The notes beneath the pieces were generated by a model. It saw nothing but the letters and a program-made list of their open reading frames with translations. It searched no databases and was not told where the DNA came from. Positions 56,111 to 64,000 of a stretch of DNA of 64,000 nucleotides are shown piece after piece. The DNA lies in the NCBI GenBank assembly GCA_028874215.1, contig JAPPLF010000028.1:62001-126000 (forward strand). The letters are read 5' to 3'. The translations under genes and the position numbers were made by a program. Numbering within the stretch: the stretch's first letter is position 1; each line of letters opens with the position of its first letter. The DNA is from Acidobacteriota bacterium. GTDB taxonomy: Bacteria > Acidobacteriota > UBA6911 > RPQK01 > JAJDTT01.

Positions 56111-57439
56111 ATGACCATGAAAAAGATCGGCGTCCTCTTTGTTGCATTCCTGGCCCTGGTCCTCTGGGTCTATTTCTACGAGATCGAAGGCGAGAAGACG
56201 CGGCAAGCGGCCAAGGAGCGGGAGGAGAGCCTGCTCCGTCTGGAACAGGACCAGATCAGTTCGGTCAGGATGGACCGTCCCGGTCAAGATTCGATTCTCC
56301 TGGAGAGGATCGGCGAGGGCTGGGCCCTCAAGGCGCCGCTGGAGGGGCCCGCCGACAAGACCAGCGTCGACTCTCTGGTTCGCGACCTGGGGACGGCACG
56401 CATCGACCGGACGTTCGAGGAGGTGGGCGCGGGACCCGAGGAGTACGGACTGGCCGAACCCCGTCTCAAACTCACGGTCGGGGCGGATGACGAGAGCAGA
56501 GTACTGAGCGTGGGCAGCGACGACTTCACGGGAAGCAAAGTCTATGTCCAGGTCCAGGGCGATTCGCAGGTTCACGTGGTGTCGGATCGTCTCTTCACCA
56601 CGGCGGACAAGAAGTTGATGGATTGGCGCGACAAGAAAGTGATCTCCATGGAGCGGGACAAGGTCGCGGTCGTCGAGATCTATCGCGCTTCGGAGAAGCT
56701 GCGGCTCAAGAAGGAGAACGGCAAGTGGATGCTGGAATCGCCTCTCCAGGAGGCGGCCGACCAGAGCGCCGTGACGGGTCTCCTGTCGTCGCTGGAATTC
56801 GCCGAGGCGAAGCAGTTCGTCGCCGAGGAGAGCGATGAATTGGGCCGGTACGGGCTGGAGAAGCCGCAACTCAGGGTCCGTTTCCAGCAGGAGGGTCAGG
56901 ATCAGTGGGAGACCCTGGAGCTGGGAAACGAGTTCGAGGAGGCCGAGGATCAGTATCTGGCGCGCAATCCCTCCCGGTCTCCCGTCTTCAGCATCGGCAG
57001 GGAGGTCCGGGACAAGCTGGTCCAGGAGCTGTGGGAATTTCGTGACAAGGACGTCGTCGACGTGGACCAGGATGATGTCGCCACCGTTGTGGTGATGGTC
57101 GGGGACCAGGAGATCCATGCCCGCCGCGAAGATTACAAGTGGATCCTGGAAAAGCCGGAGGAACAAAAAGGCAAGGAGGCGCTGGCCTACAAGTTCTGGT
57201 ATCCCATGGATGACATCAAGTTCGAGTCCATCGACGCCGGTTCCGTCGAGGCGGGGACGGACCTTCCCGCGCCTCAGGTCCGGGTGCGGATCGAATTGAA
57301 AGACGGGTCCGTCCGGAACTTCCAGTTTGCCCGACAGGGGAAACGCCATGTGGCTCGAAAGATGGAATCGGGCCGCACCGGCGCCATTTCCGAGGAAGCG
57401 TTCCAAAAGATCCAGTTCAAGGTGGACGAGATCGTTTGA
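56111..57439 (+). CDS. DUF4340 domain protein
   Basis: A 442-residue membrane-anchored protein. One N-terminal helix (IGVLFVAFLALVLWVYFYE) is followed by a charged region and then tandem DUF4340-type units. The characteristic Y-G-L-x-x-P pattern occurs twice: EEYGLAEPRLKLTV near residue 118 and LGRYGLEKPQLRVRF near 250. DUF4340 genes regularly follow GldG-like genes, which supports a shared complex, though the biochemical role is unknown. Two Met codons (56111 and 56117) are possible starts, neither with a clear ribosome site. Confidence 0.85.
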   Translation: MTMKKIGVLFVAFLALVLWVYFYEIEGEKTRQAAKEREESLLRLEQDQISSVRMDRPGQDSILLERIGEGWALKAPLEGPADKTSVDSLVRDLGTARIDRTFEEVGAGPEEYGLAEPRLKLTVGADDESRVLSVGSDDFTGSKVYVQVQGDSQVHVVSDRLFTTADKKLMDWRDKKVISMERDKVAVVEIYRASEKLRLKKENGKWMLESPLQEAADQSAVTGLLSSLEFAEAKQFVAEESDELGRYGLEKPQLRVRFQQEGQDQWETLELGNEFEEAEDQYLARNPSRSPVFSIGREVRDKLVQELWEFRDKDVVDVDQDDVATVVVMVGDQEIHARREDYKWILEKPEEQKGKEALAYKFWYPMDDIKFESIDAGSVEAGTDLPAPQVRVRIELKDGSVRNFQFARQGKRHVARKMESGRTGAISEEAFQKIQFKVDEIV

Positions 57440-57520
57440 ACCCGGGATGGCCGGGCTCACCGCGGCGCGTTCAAACCCGCCATTCCCGGCAGGCCTGACC
57501 GGATTGCCGCCCCAATTGCC

Positions 57521-58678
57521 ATGAACGTCGGCATCACGTGCTACCCGACCTACGGCGGCAGCGGCATCGTGGCGACCGAGTTGTCGCAGTGCTTGGCCCA
57601 GAGGGGTCACCGGGTTCACATCATCAGCTCGTCCATGCCCAGCCGGCTGCTGGAGTTGGGGGAACGCATCTTCTTCCACGAAGTGGAAGCCATGGCCTAC
57701 CCCCTCTTCGAGTATGTTCCCTACGACTTGGCCCTGGCCACCAAGATGGTGGAGGTGATCAAGCGGGAGAATCTTGACCTGTTGCACGTCCACTACGCGA
57801 TTCCCCACGCCATCAGCGGCTACCTGGCCCGGGAGATGATCCATCCCCGCTGGGTTCCGGTGATCACGACCCTCCACGGCACCGACATCACGCTGGTGGG
57901 CCGGGACCATTCCTATCTGTCCGTCACCCAGTTTGGACTCCGCCAGAGCGACGGGGTCACGGCGGTGAGTCATTTCCTCAAGGAGGCGACTCTGCGGGAG
58001 TTCTGCAGCGAGTGCGATATCCGCGTGATTCCCAACTTCGTGGACGTGGACCGCATGCAGCGGCGCTTTTCGCCCGAGGTTCACCGGCGTTTCGCCCCCC
58101 GCGGCGAGAAGATCCTGGTCCACCTGTCCAATTTCCGGCCGGTCAAGCGGGTGGACGACGTGGTCCGGATCTTTCACCGGGTACGTCAGCAGATCCCGGC
58201 CGTCCTGCTCATGATCGGCGACGGGGTCGAGCGTTCCAACGCCCAGTATCTGGCCAGCGAGTTGGGGATCGGTGATTCGGTCTTCTTCGTCGGCATGGTG
58301 GACGCCATCGAAAACTACCTTTCGGTCTGCGACCTTATGCTGCTGCCCAGCGAGACAGAGAGCTTCGGCCTGGCGGCGCTGGAGGCCATGGCCTGCGGAG
58401 TTCCGGTGGTGGCCACGCGCGTGGGCGGGGTCCCGGAGTTGATCCGGGAAGACGAGACCGGCCTGCTCCACCCGGTGGGTGATGTGGCCGGCATGGCTCA
58501 GGCCGCCTTGAGCCTGCTTGCGGAGGATCGGCTGGGGCAACTCAGAATCAATTGCCGGAAGCGTGCCCAGCGCTATTCGGCGCAACATGTCGCGCCCCTC
58601 TATGAGGCCTACTACCGGGAGACCATCGAAAAAGGCGTTCGGCCGGTTCGAAGGCGCGGGAATAGCGGCACGGTTTGA
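57521..58678 (+). CDS. bshA: N-acetyl-alpha-D-glucosaminyl L-malate synthase (BshA)
   Basis: A 385-residue GT4 glycosyltransferase that starts bacillithiol synthesis by joining UDP-GlcNAc to L-malate. The N-terminal [15 protein letters not shown] is the BshA signature, and [23 protein letters not shown] and [12 protein letters not shown] are further markers. The nucleotide-binding acidic motif is [20 protein letters not shown]. Bacillithiol is a low-molecular-weight thiol of Firmicutes, Deinococcota and some other phyla. No bshB or bshC gene is within the window. It follows the DUF4340 gene after 81 bases. Confidence 0.92.
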   Translation: MNVGITCYPTYGGSGIVATELSQCLAQRGHRVHIISSSMPSRLLELGERIFFHEVEAMAYPLFEYVPYDLALATKMVEVIKRENLDLLHVHYAIPHAISGYLAREMIHPRWVPVITTLHGTDITLVGRDHSYLSVTQFGLRQSDGVTAVSHFLKEATLREFCSECDIRVIPNFVDVDRMQRRFSPEVHRRFAPRGEKILVHLSNFRPVKRVDDVVRIFHRVRQQIPAVLLMIGDGVERSNAQYLASELGIGDSVFFVGMVDAIENYLSVCDLMLLPSETESFGLAALEAMACGVPVVATRVGGVPELIREDETGLLHPVGDVAGMAQAALSLLAEDRLGQLRINCRKRAQRYSAQHVAPLYEAYYRETIEKGVRPVRRRGNSGTV

Positions 58679-58757
58679 GCCACCCGGTGACGGGCGCGAG
58701 ATCTAGTAAAGGTCCTGTGGTTTTTGCCCGGAAGCGCTACCCTGACCGCGATCACCA

Positions 58758-58789
58758 GTAGCATAAGTAGTAGTATTTTAGGTAGCATA
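58758..58789 (+). promoter_or_regulatory. Candidate operator of the MazEF-like pair
   Basis: Two exact GTAGCATA direct repeats (58758-58765 and 58782-58789), 24 bases apart, flank AGTAGTAGTATTTTAG, a related third unit. This AT-rich patch directly precedes the antitoxin ATG at 58796. Direct repeats two helical turns apart suit a ribbon-helix-helix repressor. Confidence 0.5.
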
Positions 58790-58795
58790 GACGGG

Positions 58796-59017
58796 ATGAA
58801 ACTCAGCATCAGCCTCGGCGAAGAAGAAGTCGGCTTTCTCGACGACTATGCCCGCTCTCAAGGCATCAAGTCTCGGTCCGCAGTGGTTCGGGCAGCGCTG
58901 CACCTTTTGCGTACGACGGATCTCGCTCGCGACTACGCGGCCGCGTGGGATGAATGGGATTACGGAGACGACGCCGACGCATGGGACCGTTCAACCACTG
59001 ACGGACTGAAACCTTGA
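58796..59017 (+). CDS. Ribbon-helix-helix antitoxin (MazE-like)
   Basis: A 73-residue acidic protein. The N-terminal half has the ribbon-helix-helix pattern (KLSISLGEEEVGFLDDYARSQG, core SISLGEEEVGFLDDY, then SRSAVVRAALHLL), which would bind DNA as a dimer. The C-terminal tail, rich in Asp and Trp (YAAAWDEWDYGDDADAWD), is the expected toxin-binding strand. An upstream frame is open, but the ATG at 58796 fits the domain. Its end overlaps the toxin start as TTGA. Likely autoregulates through the repeats upstream. Confidence 0.82.
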   Translation: MKLSISLGEEEVGFLDDYARSQGIKSRSAVVRAALHLLRTTDLARDYAAAWDEWDYGDDADAWDRSTTDGLKP

Positions 59018-59379
59018 ACCGGTTGCAACAGGTGCGTCGGGGTGACATCTGGACAGTAGATTTCAGCATCCCGGCGGGCGCTGAGGCAGCATATCGCCGC
59101 CCGGCAGTGATCGTGAGCAACAATGGTGCCAACCAGAGTGCCACCGGATTGGGACGTGGAGTCGTTACCGTGGTTCCGGTGACTGGCAGCGTGCGGAAGG
59201 TGTACCCGTTCCAAGTCCGCCTCCATGCCCGCTCCTGTGGCCTGAGTCGTGATTCGAAGGCCCAGGCCGAGCAGGTTCGTGCCGTCGCAATCGAACGGCT
59301 CCAGGCTCGGATCGGCCGAGTACCATTGCGGACCATGGATGAGATCGACGATGCTCTCCGTCTGCATCTGGATCTGTAA
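59014..59379 (+). CDS. mazF: MazF/PemK-family endoribonuclease toxin
   Basis: A 121-residue toxin. The family hallmarks are RRGDIWTVDF at residues 8-17, RRPAVIVSNN near 28, VVTVVPVTGS near 50, and SKAQAEQVRAVAIERL near 82, which carry the catalytic Arg and Ser/Thr and the substrate-binding surface. It would cleave mRNA when the antitoxin is lost. Start is TTG overlapping the antitoxin stop. The pair stands between bshA and dacB and is convergent with dacB, a typical insertion of a mobile addiction module. Confidence 0.88.
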   Translation: MNRLQQVRRGDIWTVDFSIPAGAEAAYRRPAVIVSNNGANQSATGLGRGVVTVVPVTGSVRKVYPFQVRLHARSCGLSRDSKAQAEQVRAVAIERLQARIGRVPLRTMDEIDDALRLHLDL

Positions 59380-59444
59380 CGGCAAGGATTGGCGCTCGGC
59401 TGGGAAATCCGGAGCTTATCCCGCCATGGTGTAGTCAGGATTTC

Positions 59445-61091
59445 CTAATGCCGGGCCAGCAGGCTGCAGATCTGGTCGATGCCGCGGCGGGCGTTCCAGT
59501 GACCGAAGCGGTGGTCGTTGACCAGGATGGAAAAGGCCAACAATTCCGAGGATCGGGATTGGACGTAGCCGCCCAGGGTGATGGCGTTGGAAAGGGTCCC
59601 GGTCTTGGCGAAGACGCGGTTGGCAGCGGATGTCCCCCCCATCCGCCCGCTCAGCGTGCCGTTTCTGCCGGCAACGGGCAGACTCCCCAGGAAGAAGGGG
59701 AAGAAGGACTTTCCCGCCACGTGCCGAAGTAACAGCGACTGCGCCCGGGGTGTGATCAGGTTCTGCTCCGAGAGCCCGGATCCGTCCTGAAGGTCGGTGA
59801 GGCGCAACGGTACCCCCGCTTCACGAAGCAACTCGTAAACCACCTCGAGTCCGCCCGAATCGCTTCCGCGGCCCTTGACGACGGCGCCCAGGGTCCGGAG
59901 CAGGATCTCGGCGTAGAGATTGTGACTCTCCCTATTGACCCGAAAGATGACCTGGATCAGAGGCGGGGACTCGTGGACGTAAATGATCTGCGTTTCCACG
60001 CCGTCTGCCGGCGCGGTGTGACGCGAGCGGACCGAGCCTGCGAGCCGAATGCCTCGCTTGCGAAGACGGTCCCTCAAGAGTGTTGCCGTGTACAGGGCGG
60101 GATCCTCCATCGTGATCCGGCGAGTCCAGCCCGGACTGCTGACGGGGATCTGGCCGCTGATGACCGCCTTGTGGTTTCCCAGGGACCGGAAGAGGTATCC
60201 GGTGGCTTGCGGACCATCCGCGACGGTGGTGCCCATGTTGACCAATTGGAAAAGGGAGTTGGAGGGGTAGCTGGCAAGACGGATGGGCTGTCCGGTCCGT
60301 CTGCCGGGACGGGCCACCAGGTTCAGGAGGTTGTCGTAGAAGGAGAGGGCGGAGACTCGAGGGGCGTAGTGGTACTCCAGGTCCTTCTTGTTCCATCCTC
60401 GTCCGTGGGGCGCATAGGAGAAGAAGGAGTCGTCGCCGATCACGTCCCCTTGGATCAGGCGGATGCCTGCCCGTTCCACCTCCCGGGCCATGGTGTCCAG
60501 GTGCTGGAATATGGACCCGGAGCCCAGCTTGTTGGCCAAGCCGGGATCTCCTCCCCCGATCAGGACCAGGTCTCCGGTCAGAACCCCGTTCTCCTGGAGT
60601 TGCCCCTCGTAGCCGAGGCGGGTTTCGAATCGGAAGTTGGGTCCCAGACGGTCCAGGACCGCAGCCGTCGTGAACACCTTCATGTTGCTGGCCGGAATGA
60701 AGTATTTCAGGGGATTCCGGGAATAGAGAACGGCTCCTCCGTCGACGTAGCGCACATCGACTCCCCATGAGGCGCGGCGGTACCGCTTGCTGTCCAGCAG
60801 AGCGTCGATCTTCCGTGCCAAGTCGGGATCGGGCCGGCGGGTTTCGTCAGCGACCTCCGGCTGAGAAGACGGGGCGGCCGCAGATGGATCGGGATTTGCT
60901 TCAACTGCGGCGGGCGGGGTCCCGGGGGATGGCGTCCGTACCGAGCCGGTCTGCAACCAGAAGGCGAGACTGGTGGAGGTCGCCGCCACGAGTCCCAGGA
61001 CTCCCGCCTGGTAGAGGCGGCTTCGCCGGCGGTACCGGCTGGCGAGGCATGCGCCAAATCGCGAACAATAGGCCAGCAGCGTTCTGATCAC
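59445..61091 (-). CDS. dacB: D-alanyl-D-alanine carboxypeptidase/endopeptidase (PBP4, DacB)
   Basis: About 548 residues of a peptidase S13 penicillin-binding protein that trims and cleaves peptidoglycan crosslinks. A basic N-terminus and a membrane anchor (AGVLGLVAATSTSLAFWL) are followed by a Pro/Ala-rich linker. The active-site SxxK is in PASNMKVFTTAA, the SxN motif is in NRESHNLYAE and the KTG motif is in FAKTGTLSNAITLGG. The long insertion domain between SxxK and SxN is present. The open frame extends to 61160, overlapping lepB; the GTG at 61091 lies just after lepB and is my preferred start. Confidence 0.92.
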   Translation of the reverse strand: MIRTLLAYCSRFGACLASRYRRRSRLYQAGVLGLVAATSTSLAFWLQTGSVRTPSPGTPPAAVEANPDPSAAAPSSQPEVADETRRPDPDLARKIDALLDSKRYRRASWGVDVRYVDGGAVLYSRNPLKYFIPASNMKVFTTAAVLDRLGPNFRFETRLGYEGQLQENGVLTGDLVLIGGGDPGLANKLGSGSIFQHLDTMAREVERAGIRLIQGDVIGDDSFFSYAPHGRGWNKKDLEYHYAPRVSALSFYDNLLNLVARPGRRTGQPIRLASYPSNSLFQLVNMGTTVADGPQATGYLFRSLGNHKAVISGQIPVSSPGWTRRITMEDPALYTATLLRDRLRKRGIRLAGSVRSRHTAPADGVETQIIYVHESPPLIQVIFRVNRESHNLYAEILLRTLGAVVKGRGSDSGGLEVVYELLREAGVPLRLTDLQDGSGLSEQNLITPRAQSLLLRHVAGKSFFPFFLGSLPVAGRNGTLSGRMGGTSAANRVFAKTGTLSNAITLGGYVQSRSSELLAFSILVNDHRFGHWNARRGIDQICSLLARH

Positions 61092-61129
61092 TCCTGGTGC
61101 GTCCTCCCGGCCCTCCAGCGGCCCCCGGT

Positions 61130-61858
61130 TCAACTGACGACGTGCCCCATCCGGCTCCATCGGGTCCGGGTCACGAAAAAGACGATCCTCTCCAGGTACA
61201 GGCCGAGCATCTCGGGGATCGAGCTCTTCAGATAGGCATCCGACGCGTCCTCGTAAGACCAGAAGACCACCAGGGGCCGGCCCACGATATGGCTTCGGGG
61301 CAGAAAACCAAAGTAGCGGCTGTCGGCGCTGTCGTCGCGGTTGTCCCCCATGACGAAATAGTTGCCGTCCGGAATTTTGATGGTGGCCGTATTGTTCCGG
61401 CGGTTGCCCCGATGGGGATCGCGCGGATAGTTCCGTCCATCGTCGAGGGCGGAATCGCGATGCACCTTGTAGGGCTCCTCCAACGCTGATCCGTTGATGT
61501 AGACCGTTCCCCCGCGAATCTCCAACTCCTCACCGGGCAACCCGATGGCTCGTTTCACGTAGAGAGTGTCCGGGTTGTTGGGGAATTTGAAGACGACGAT
61601 GTCTCCCCGCCTGATCTCGCGCTCGGGGGCCAGCGGAAGACCCGGGTAGTAACCGTTGCGAAAACTGAACTTGTCGATCAGCAACCGGTCTCCCACCAGA
61701 ATCGTCGGTTCCATGGAAGGCGTCGGAACCGTCATCGGGTGAACCACGAAGGTGGTGACGAAAAGCGCGAAGATGGTGCAGACGACGGTGGTGACGAAGT
61801 ACTCCCGCAGGGTGCTCTCCTGCTTGGCGGAAGTTTCTTGAGGCTCGTTCTCTTTCAT
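61130..61858 (-). CDS. lepB: Signal peptidase I
   Basis: A 242-residue inner-membrane serine protease that cleaves signal peptides. One N-terminal membrane helix (FVTTVVCTIFALFVTTFVV) is seen. The catalytic Ser is in PTPSMEPTILVGD (box B), and the catalytic Lys is in LYVKRAIGLPGE (box D). Box E is GDNRDDSADSRYFGFLP. The periplasmic domain includes FNGSALEEPYKVHR-type insertions. It is followed downstream by dacB. It has a candidate extended -10 element far upstream and no visible strong ribosome site. Confidence 0.95.
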   Translation of the reverse strand: MKENEPQETSAKQESTLREYFVTTVVCTIFALFVTTFVVHPMTVPTPSMEPTILVGDRLLIDKFSFRNGYYPGLPLAPEREIRRGDIVVFKFPNNPDTLYVKRAIGLPGEELEIRGGTVYINGSALEEPYKVHRDSALDDGRNYPRDPHRGNRRNNTATIKIPDGNYFVMGDNRDDSADSRYFGFLPRSHIVGRPLVVFWSYEDASDAYLKSSIPEMLGLYLERIVFFVTRTRWSRMGHVVS

Positions 61859-61971
61859 CCTGCCTCGGCCCCGAATGGGTCACGGCCAGTCATGCCAAAG
61901 GTCTCTCCCGATTCAACCACGGTCATGCGGCCGGAAATCGCACCCTCGGCAAGTCCCGAAAAACGCCGCCG

Positions 61972-61980
61972 AGTATACCA
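61972..61980 (-). promoter_or_regulatory. Extended -10 promoter element for lepB
   Basis: TGGTATACT on the minus strand, fitting TGN-TATAAT with one change, 114 bases before the lepB start. No -35 box is evident. Confidence 0.4.
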
Positions 61981-62035
61981 GCCGATGGTGATGGCCGCAC
62001 GGGATCCAACCGGCTCCGGGACCCGGACGGCAGCG

Positions 62036-62578
62036 TTATCCGATCTTCCAGTAAGTCGGCGCCGGGTGACGCGCGGCCGCGCAATAATTTGTGACCCGCG
62101 TCCGGTCCGGGCAGAGCCGGAGCAATTCGTCCGGCCTTCTCCCCGTAATCGGGTCTTTGAAGCAGGGCAGAATCTCGTTCAAGGGGACCAGGACGAACCT
62201 GCGGTTCCGGAATCGAGGATGGGGGATCTGCAGGTCCCGCCGGCGGACGATCTCCCGGCCGAAAAAGAGAATGTCGATGTCGATGTTGCGCGGTCCCATG
62301 GCGATGTTGCGCGACCGGCCCAGCGAGGACTCGACCTCCAGGCAGGTGGCCAGCAGGGATGCGGGGGCTTGGCGGGTCTCGACCTGGCAAACCAGGTTCA
62401 GAAAAAGGCCTTGGTCCACACCTCCCACGGGTTCGGTCTCGTACACCGAAGAGCAGAGAACCGGTTCCACTCCCCGTTCGTCCAAACGGTTCAAAGCGCG
62501 AGCCAGGTAGAGTTCCCGGCGGCCCAGATTGGACCCGAGTGAAAGCAGGATGGCAGCCTCGGTGGGAGAAATCGTCAG
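62036..62578 (-). CDS. folK: HPPK, 2-amino-4-hydroxy-6-hydroxymethyldihydropteridine pyrophosphokinase, with a non-ATG start
   Basis: A 180-residue pyrophosphokinase of folate synthesis. The N-terminal ILLSLGSNLGRRELYLARAL is diagnostic, followed by SSVYETEPVG, FLNLVCQVET, the catalytic GPRNIDIDILFFG and IPHPRFRNRRFVLVPL. The HPPK N-terminus lies upstream of the first usable TTG at 62494. In that frame no ATG, GTG or TTG exists back to the lptD stop. The likely start is the CTG at 62578, which overlaps the lptD TGA as CTGA and has GGAG six bases upstream. An ATT two codons later is another option. It is cotranscribed with lptD. Confidence 0.85.
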   Translation of the reverse strand: MTISPTEAAILLSLGSNLGRRELYLARALNRLDERGVEPVLCSSVYETEPVGGVDQGLFLNLVCQVETRQAPASLLATCLEVESSLGRSRNIAMGPRNIDIDILFFGREIVRRRDLQIPHPRFRNRRFVLVPLNEILPCFKDPITGRRPDELLRLCPDRTRVTNYCAAARHPAPTYWKIG

Positions 62579-64000
62579 AAGACGCTCCGGGGCTGTTTGA
62601 TGGTGCCAATGGTTCCGATTCCCTTGAGGTAAAAGGAAAACCGGATCTGGTTCTCCTGGCGCACTCCGACGTTGAACCCCACGAAATCAAGCGAGATCCC
62701 GCAACAGTCCCAAAAATAGTTGAGGCGGGTGCGGTAGTTCAGGAATCGGGCGGAGTGGACGTCGTAGCTGAGGGTGCTCGACAGGGACGCGCCTCGTCCC
62801 AGGTGTCCCAACGCGATCTGTCCCTGGACCTGGTTGGTCTGAATCGTGCCCGGCTCCAGCTCCCGGGTCACGAAGTAGGCGGTGCCCAGAAGGAATCGCT
62901 CGCTGTGGACGAAACCCATGACAGCGACGTTGCGGACGCGGTGGAAATCGGGGTCGTAATCCGTGCGGACATCGAAATTGACGCGGGGTTCCGGCGTGAC
63001 GCGCGCCACTGCCGTGATGGGAGAAAAACCTCTTCGCAGACCCCCGAAGGGAAAGCCGGTGAGGGAGTGGAACGAGAGAAACTGGTTCACGGCGCCGGCT
63101 TGGAAAGCACCGCCGAAGTCGGGGTCCAGAAAGTGCTTCTGGACCAGCTTGAGGGCCAGCAATTCGTGCGTCTGGGACCCGTGGGGGGTCCGGCGTTTGA
63201 CGAAGAAGCGGTTGAAGAGTCCGTATTCCACTTCGTTGGTATCGGTGATGGATTCCAGATGGTCGAAACGGAGAAGCCGATCGAACCGATCGATGCCGGT
63301 CCGGTACTGGTATCGGAATGTGGGCTCGATCAGGTGCTTCATGCGCCCGCCCTGCGCAGGGTCGCCGTAGATCCGCGAGAGGCCCCATCCCTTCAGGTCC
63401 ACCGTCAATTCGGCATAGCGGCGCGAGAAGCTCTCTTCGTTGAACACGTCCCGTGAGTCGCCATCGCCTGTCTCGGCCAGACTGTTCCCGTAGAAGGTCT
63501 CCCGAAAGGCCAGTCTCGGAGTCAGCCGGAGGCCCTGGGCCAGTGGAAGGGATGCGTAGATCTGAGGAAAGAAGTCCAGGCGCTGGGTCAGGCCCGAGGT
63601 CTCCAGCAGCGAATCGCGCCGCGTCAATCCCTCCGCCGACGTGTCCAGATCCAGGTATACCGGAATGTCCCGAAGTTTGTGGCCGCTCAATCGGAACTGG
63701 GCGCCCGGTGCGCTCTGGACGACGACGTTTCCCTCCGGAAAGAAGGTCTCTTCCCGGGAGAACGAGACGTTGAGGCTCCTCGATCCCTGGTTCCTGGTCA
63801 TAAAGAGGGTAGAGCTTTCCGTGGGCCGGGTGGCGGTGAAGAAGTTGTCCGAGAACACCTGCCGAAAGGTGAAATTGGAGACGAAGTTGAAATCGGCCAC
63901 CGCCCGGTAGCCGTTTCCGAACCGGGTTTCGCCCTGGCCATTGAGGCTGGCGCCTCCCTGTTCCATGCTGTCTTTGATCAGGTACCCATCCAACTCCAGA
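62575..64000 (-). CDS. lptD: LPS-assembly protein LptD, C-terminal part
   Basis: At least 475 residues at the C-terminal end of an outer-membrane beta-barrel; the N-terminus lies beyond the right edge. The end contains KHLIEPTFRYQYRTG and CCGISLDFVGFNVG, the late-strand and double-cysteine segments characteristic of LptD, where disulfides link to the jelly-roll domain. Beta strands alternate hydrophobic and polar residues throughout, and the last residue is Phe as in outer-membrane barrels. LptD inserts lipopolysaccharide into the outer leaflet, with LptE. The stop overlaps the candidate folK start. Confidence 0.9.
   Translation of the reverse strand, partial: LELDGYLIKDSMEQGGASLNGQGETRFGNGYRAVADFNFVSNFTFRQVFSDNFFTATRPTESSTLFMTRNQGSRSLNVSFSREETFFPEGNVVVQSAPGAQFRLSGHKLRDIPVYLDLDTSAEGLTRRDSLLETSGLTQRLDFFPQIYASLPLAQGLRLTPRLAFRETFYGNSLAETGDGDSRDVFNEESFSRRYAELTVDLKGWGLSRIYGDPAQGGRMKHLIEPTFRYQYRTGIDRFDRLLRFDHLESITDTNEVEYGLFNRFFVKRRTPHGSQTHELLALKLVQKHFLDPDFGGAFQAGAVNQFLSFHSLTGFPFGGLRRGFSPITAVARVTPEPRVNFDVRTDYDPDFHRVRNVAVMGFVHSERFLLGTAYFVTRELEPGTIQTNQVQGQIALGHLGRGASLSSTLSYDVHSARFLNYRTRLNYFWDCCGISLDFVGFNVGVRQENQIRFSFYLKGIGTIGTIKQPRSVF

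Noticed and set aside
59385-59450. GGATTTCCTAATGCC and GGGAAATCC beyond mazF
   Set aside because: They recall the repeat loop, but the stem does not pair, and part of the match is the dacB stop.

Overview
The window is about 64 kb of uniformly GC-rich bacterial chromosome from a diderm. lptD and a lipid A-type acyltransferase imply an LPS outer membrane. Bacillithiol synthase BshA, tandem RND pumps, CehA-type metallohydrolases, an M81 peptidase and a GldA/GldF/GldG/DUF4340 cluster are a combination I associate with Acidobacteriota, but no phylogenetic marker was compared, so that placement is an inference. I saw no rRNA, CRISPR array, prophage or insertion sequence. Both window edges cut genes.

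Layout. (1) 1-8.4 kb is a small-molecule catabolic region. A plus-strand trio (SDR, cupin, HpcH/HpaI aldolase) faces a minus-strand run (CehA-like hydrolase, TSUP permease, M81/MlrC-like protein, two DapA-family lyases). (2) 8.5-16.4 kb holds one RND adaptor and two RND permeases. (3) 16.6-20.9 kb holds a TIM-barrel glycosidase-like protein, a class V aminotransferase, a D-malate/tartrate-type dehydrogenase and a DMT exporter. (4) 21-27.2 kb encodes an AddA/AddB-like recombination nuclease. (5) 27.4-30.2 kb encodes a secreted 14-repeat ankyrin protein and a second SDR. (6) 30.5-37.7 kb carries lepA, a HemW-like protein, a LOG protein, glcF, convergent glcE and manC. (7) 37.7-43.2 kb carries an Lhr helicase and the acyltransferase. 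(8) 43.2-47.7 kb is the lower-glycolysis operon gap-pgk-tpiA, then secG, tRNA-Leu(GAG) and a CBS-domain protein. (9) 47.7-51 kb has a CoA-type Nudix hydrolase and an uncharacterised flavoprotein/helical-protein pair. (10) 51.2-58.7 kb has ispG, the ABC/GldG/DUF4340 operon and bshA. (11) 58.8-64 kb has a MazEF-like toxin-antitoxin pair, then dacB, lepB, folK and the C-terminal part of lptD.

The most unusual non-coding signal is a family of short palindromes with a GGGAGCG flank and pyrimidine-rich loops. They sit between genes at about 4.2, 6.7, 30.2, 44.3 and 51.0 kb. Their stems differ in sequence but remain self-complementary. At three sites two hairpins stand in opposite orientation, as in REP doublets (REPINs); at one site three lie in tandem. 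A second recurring signal is an extended -10 motif (TGN-TANNAT or close to it) upstream of several genes.
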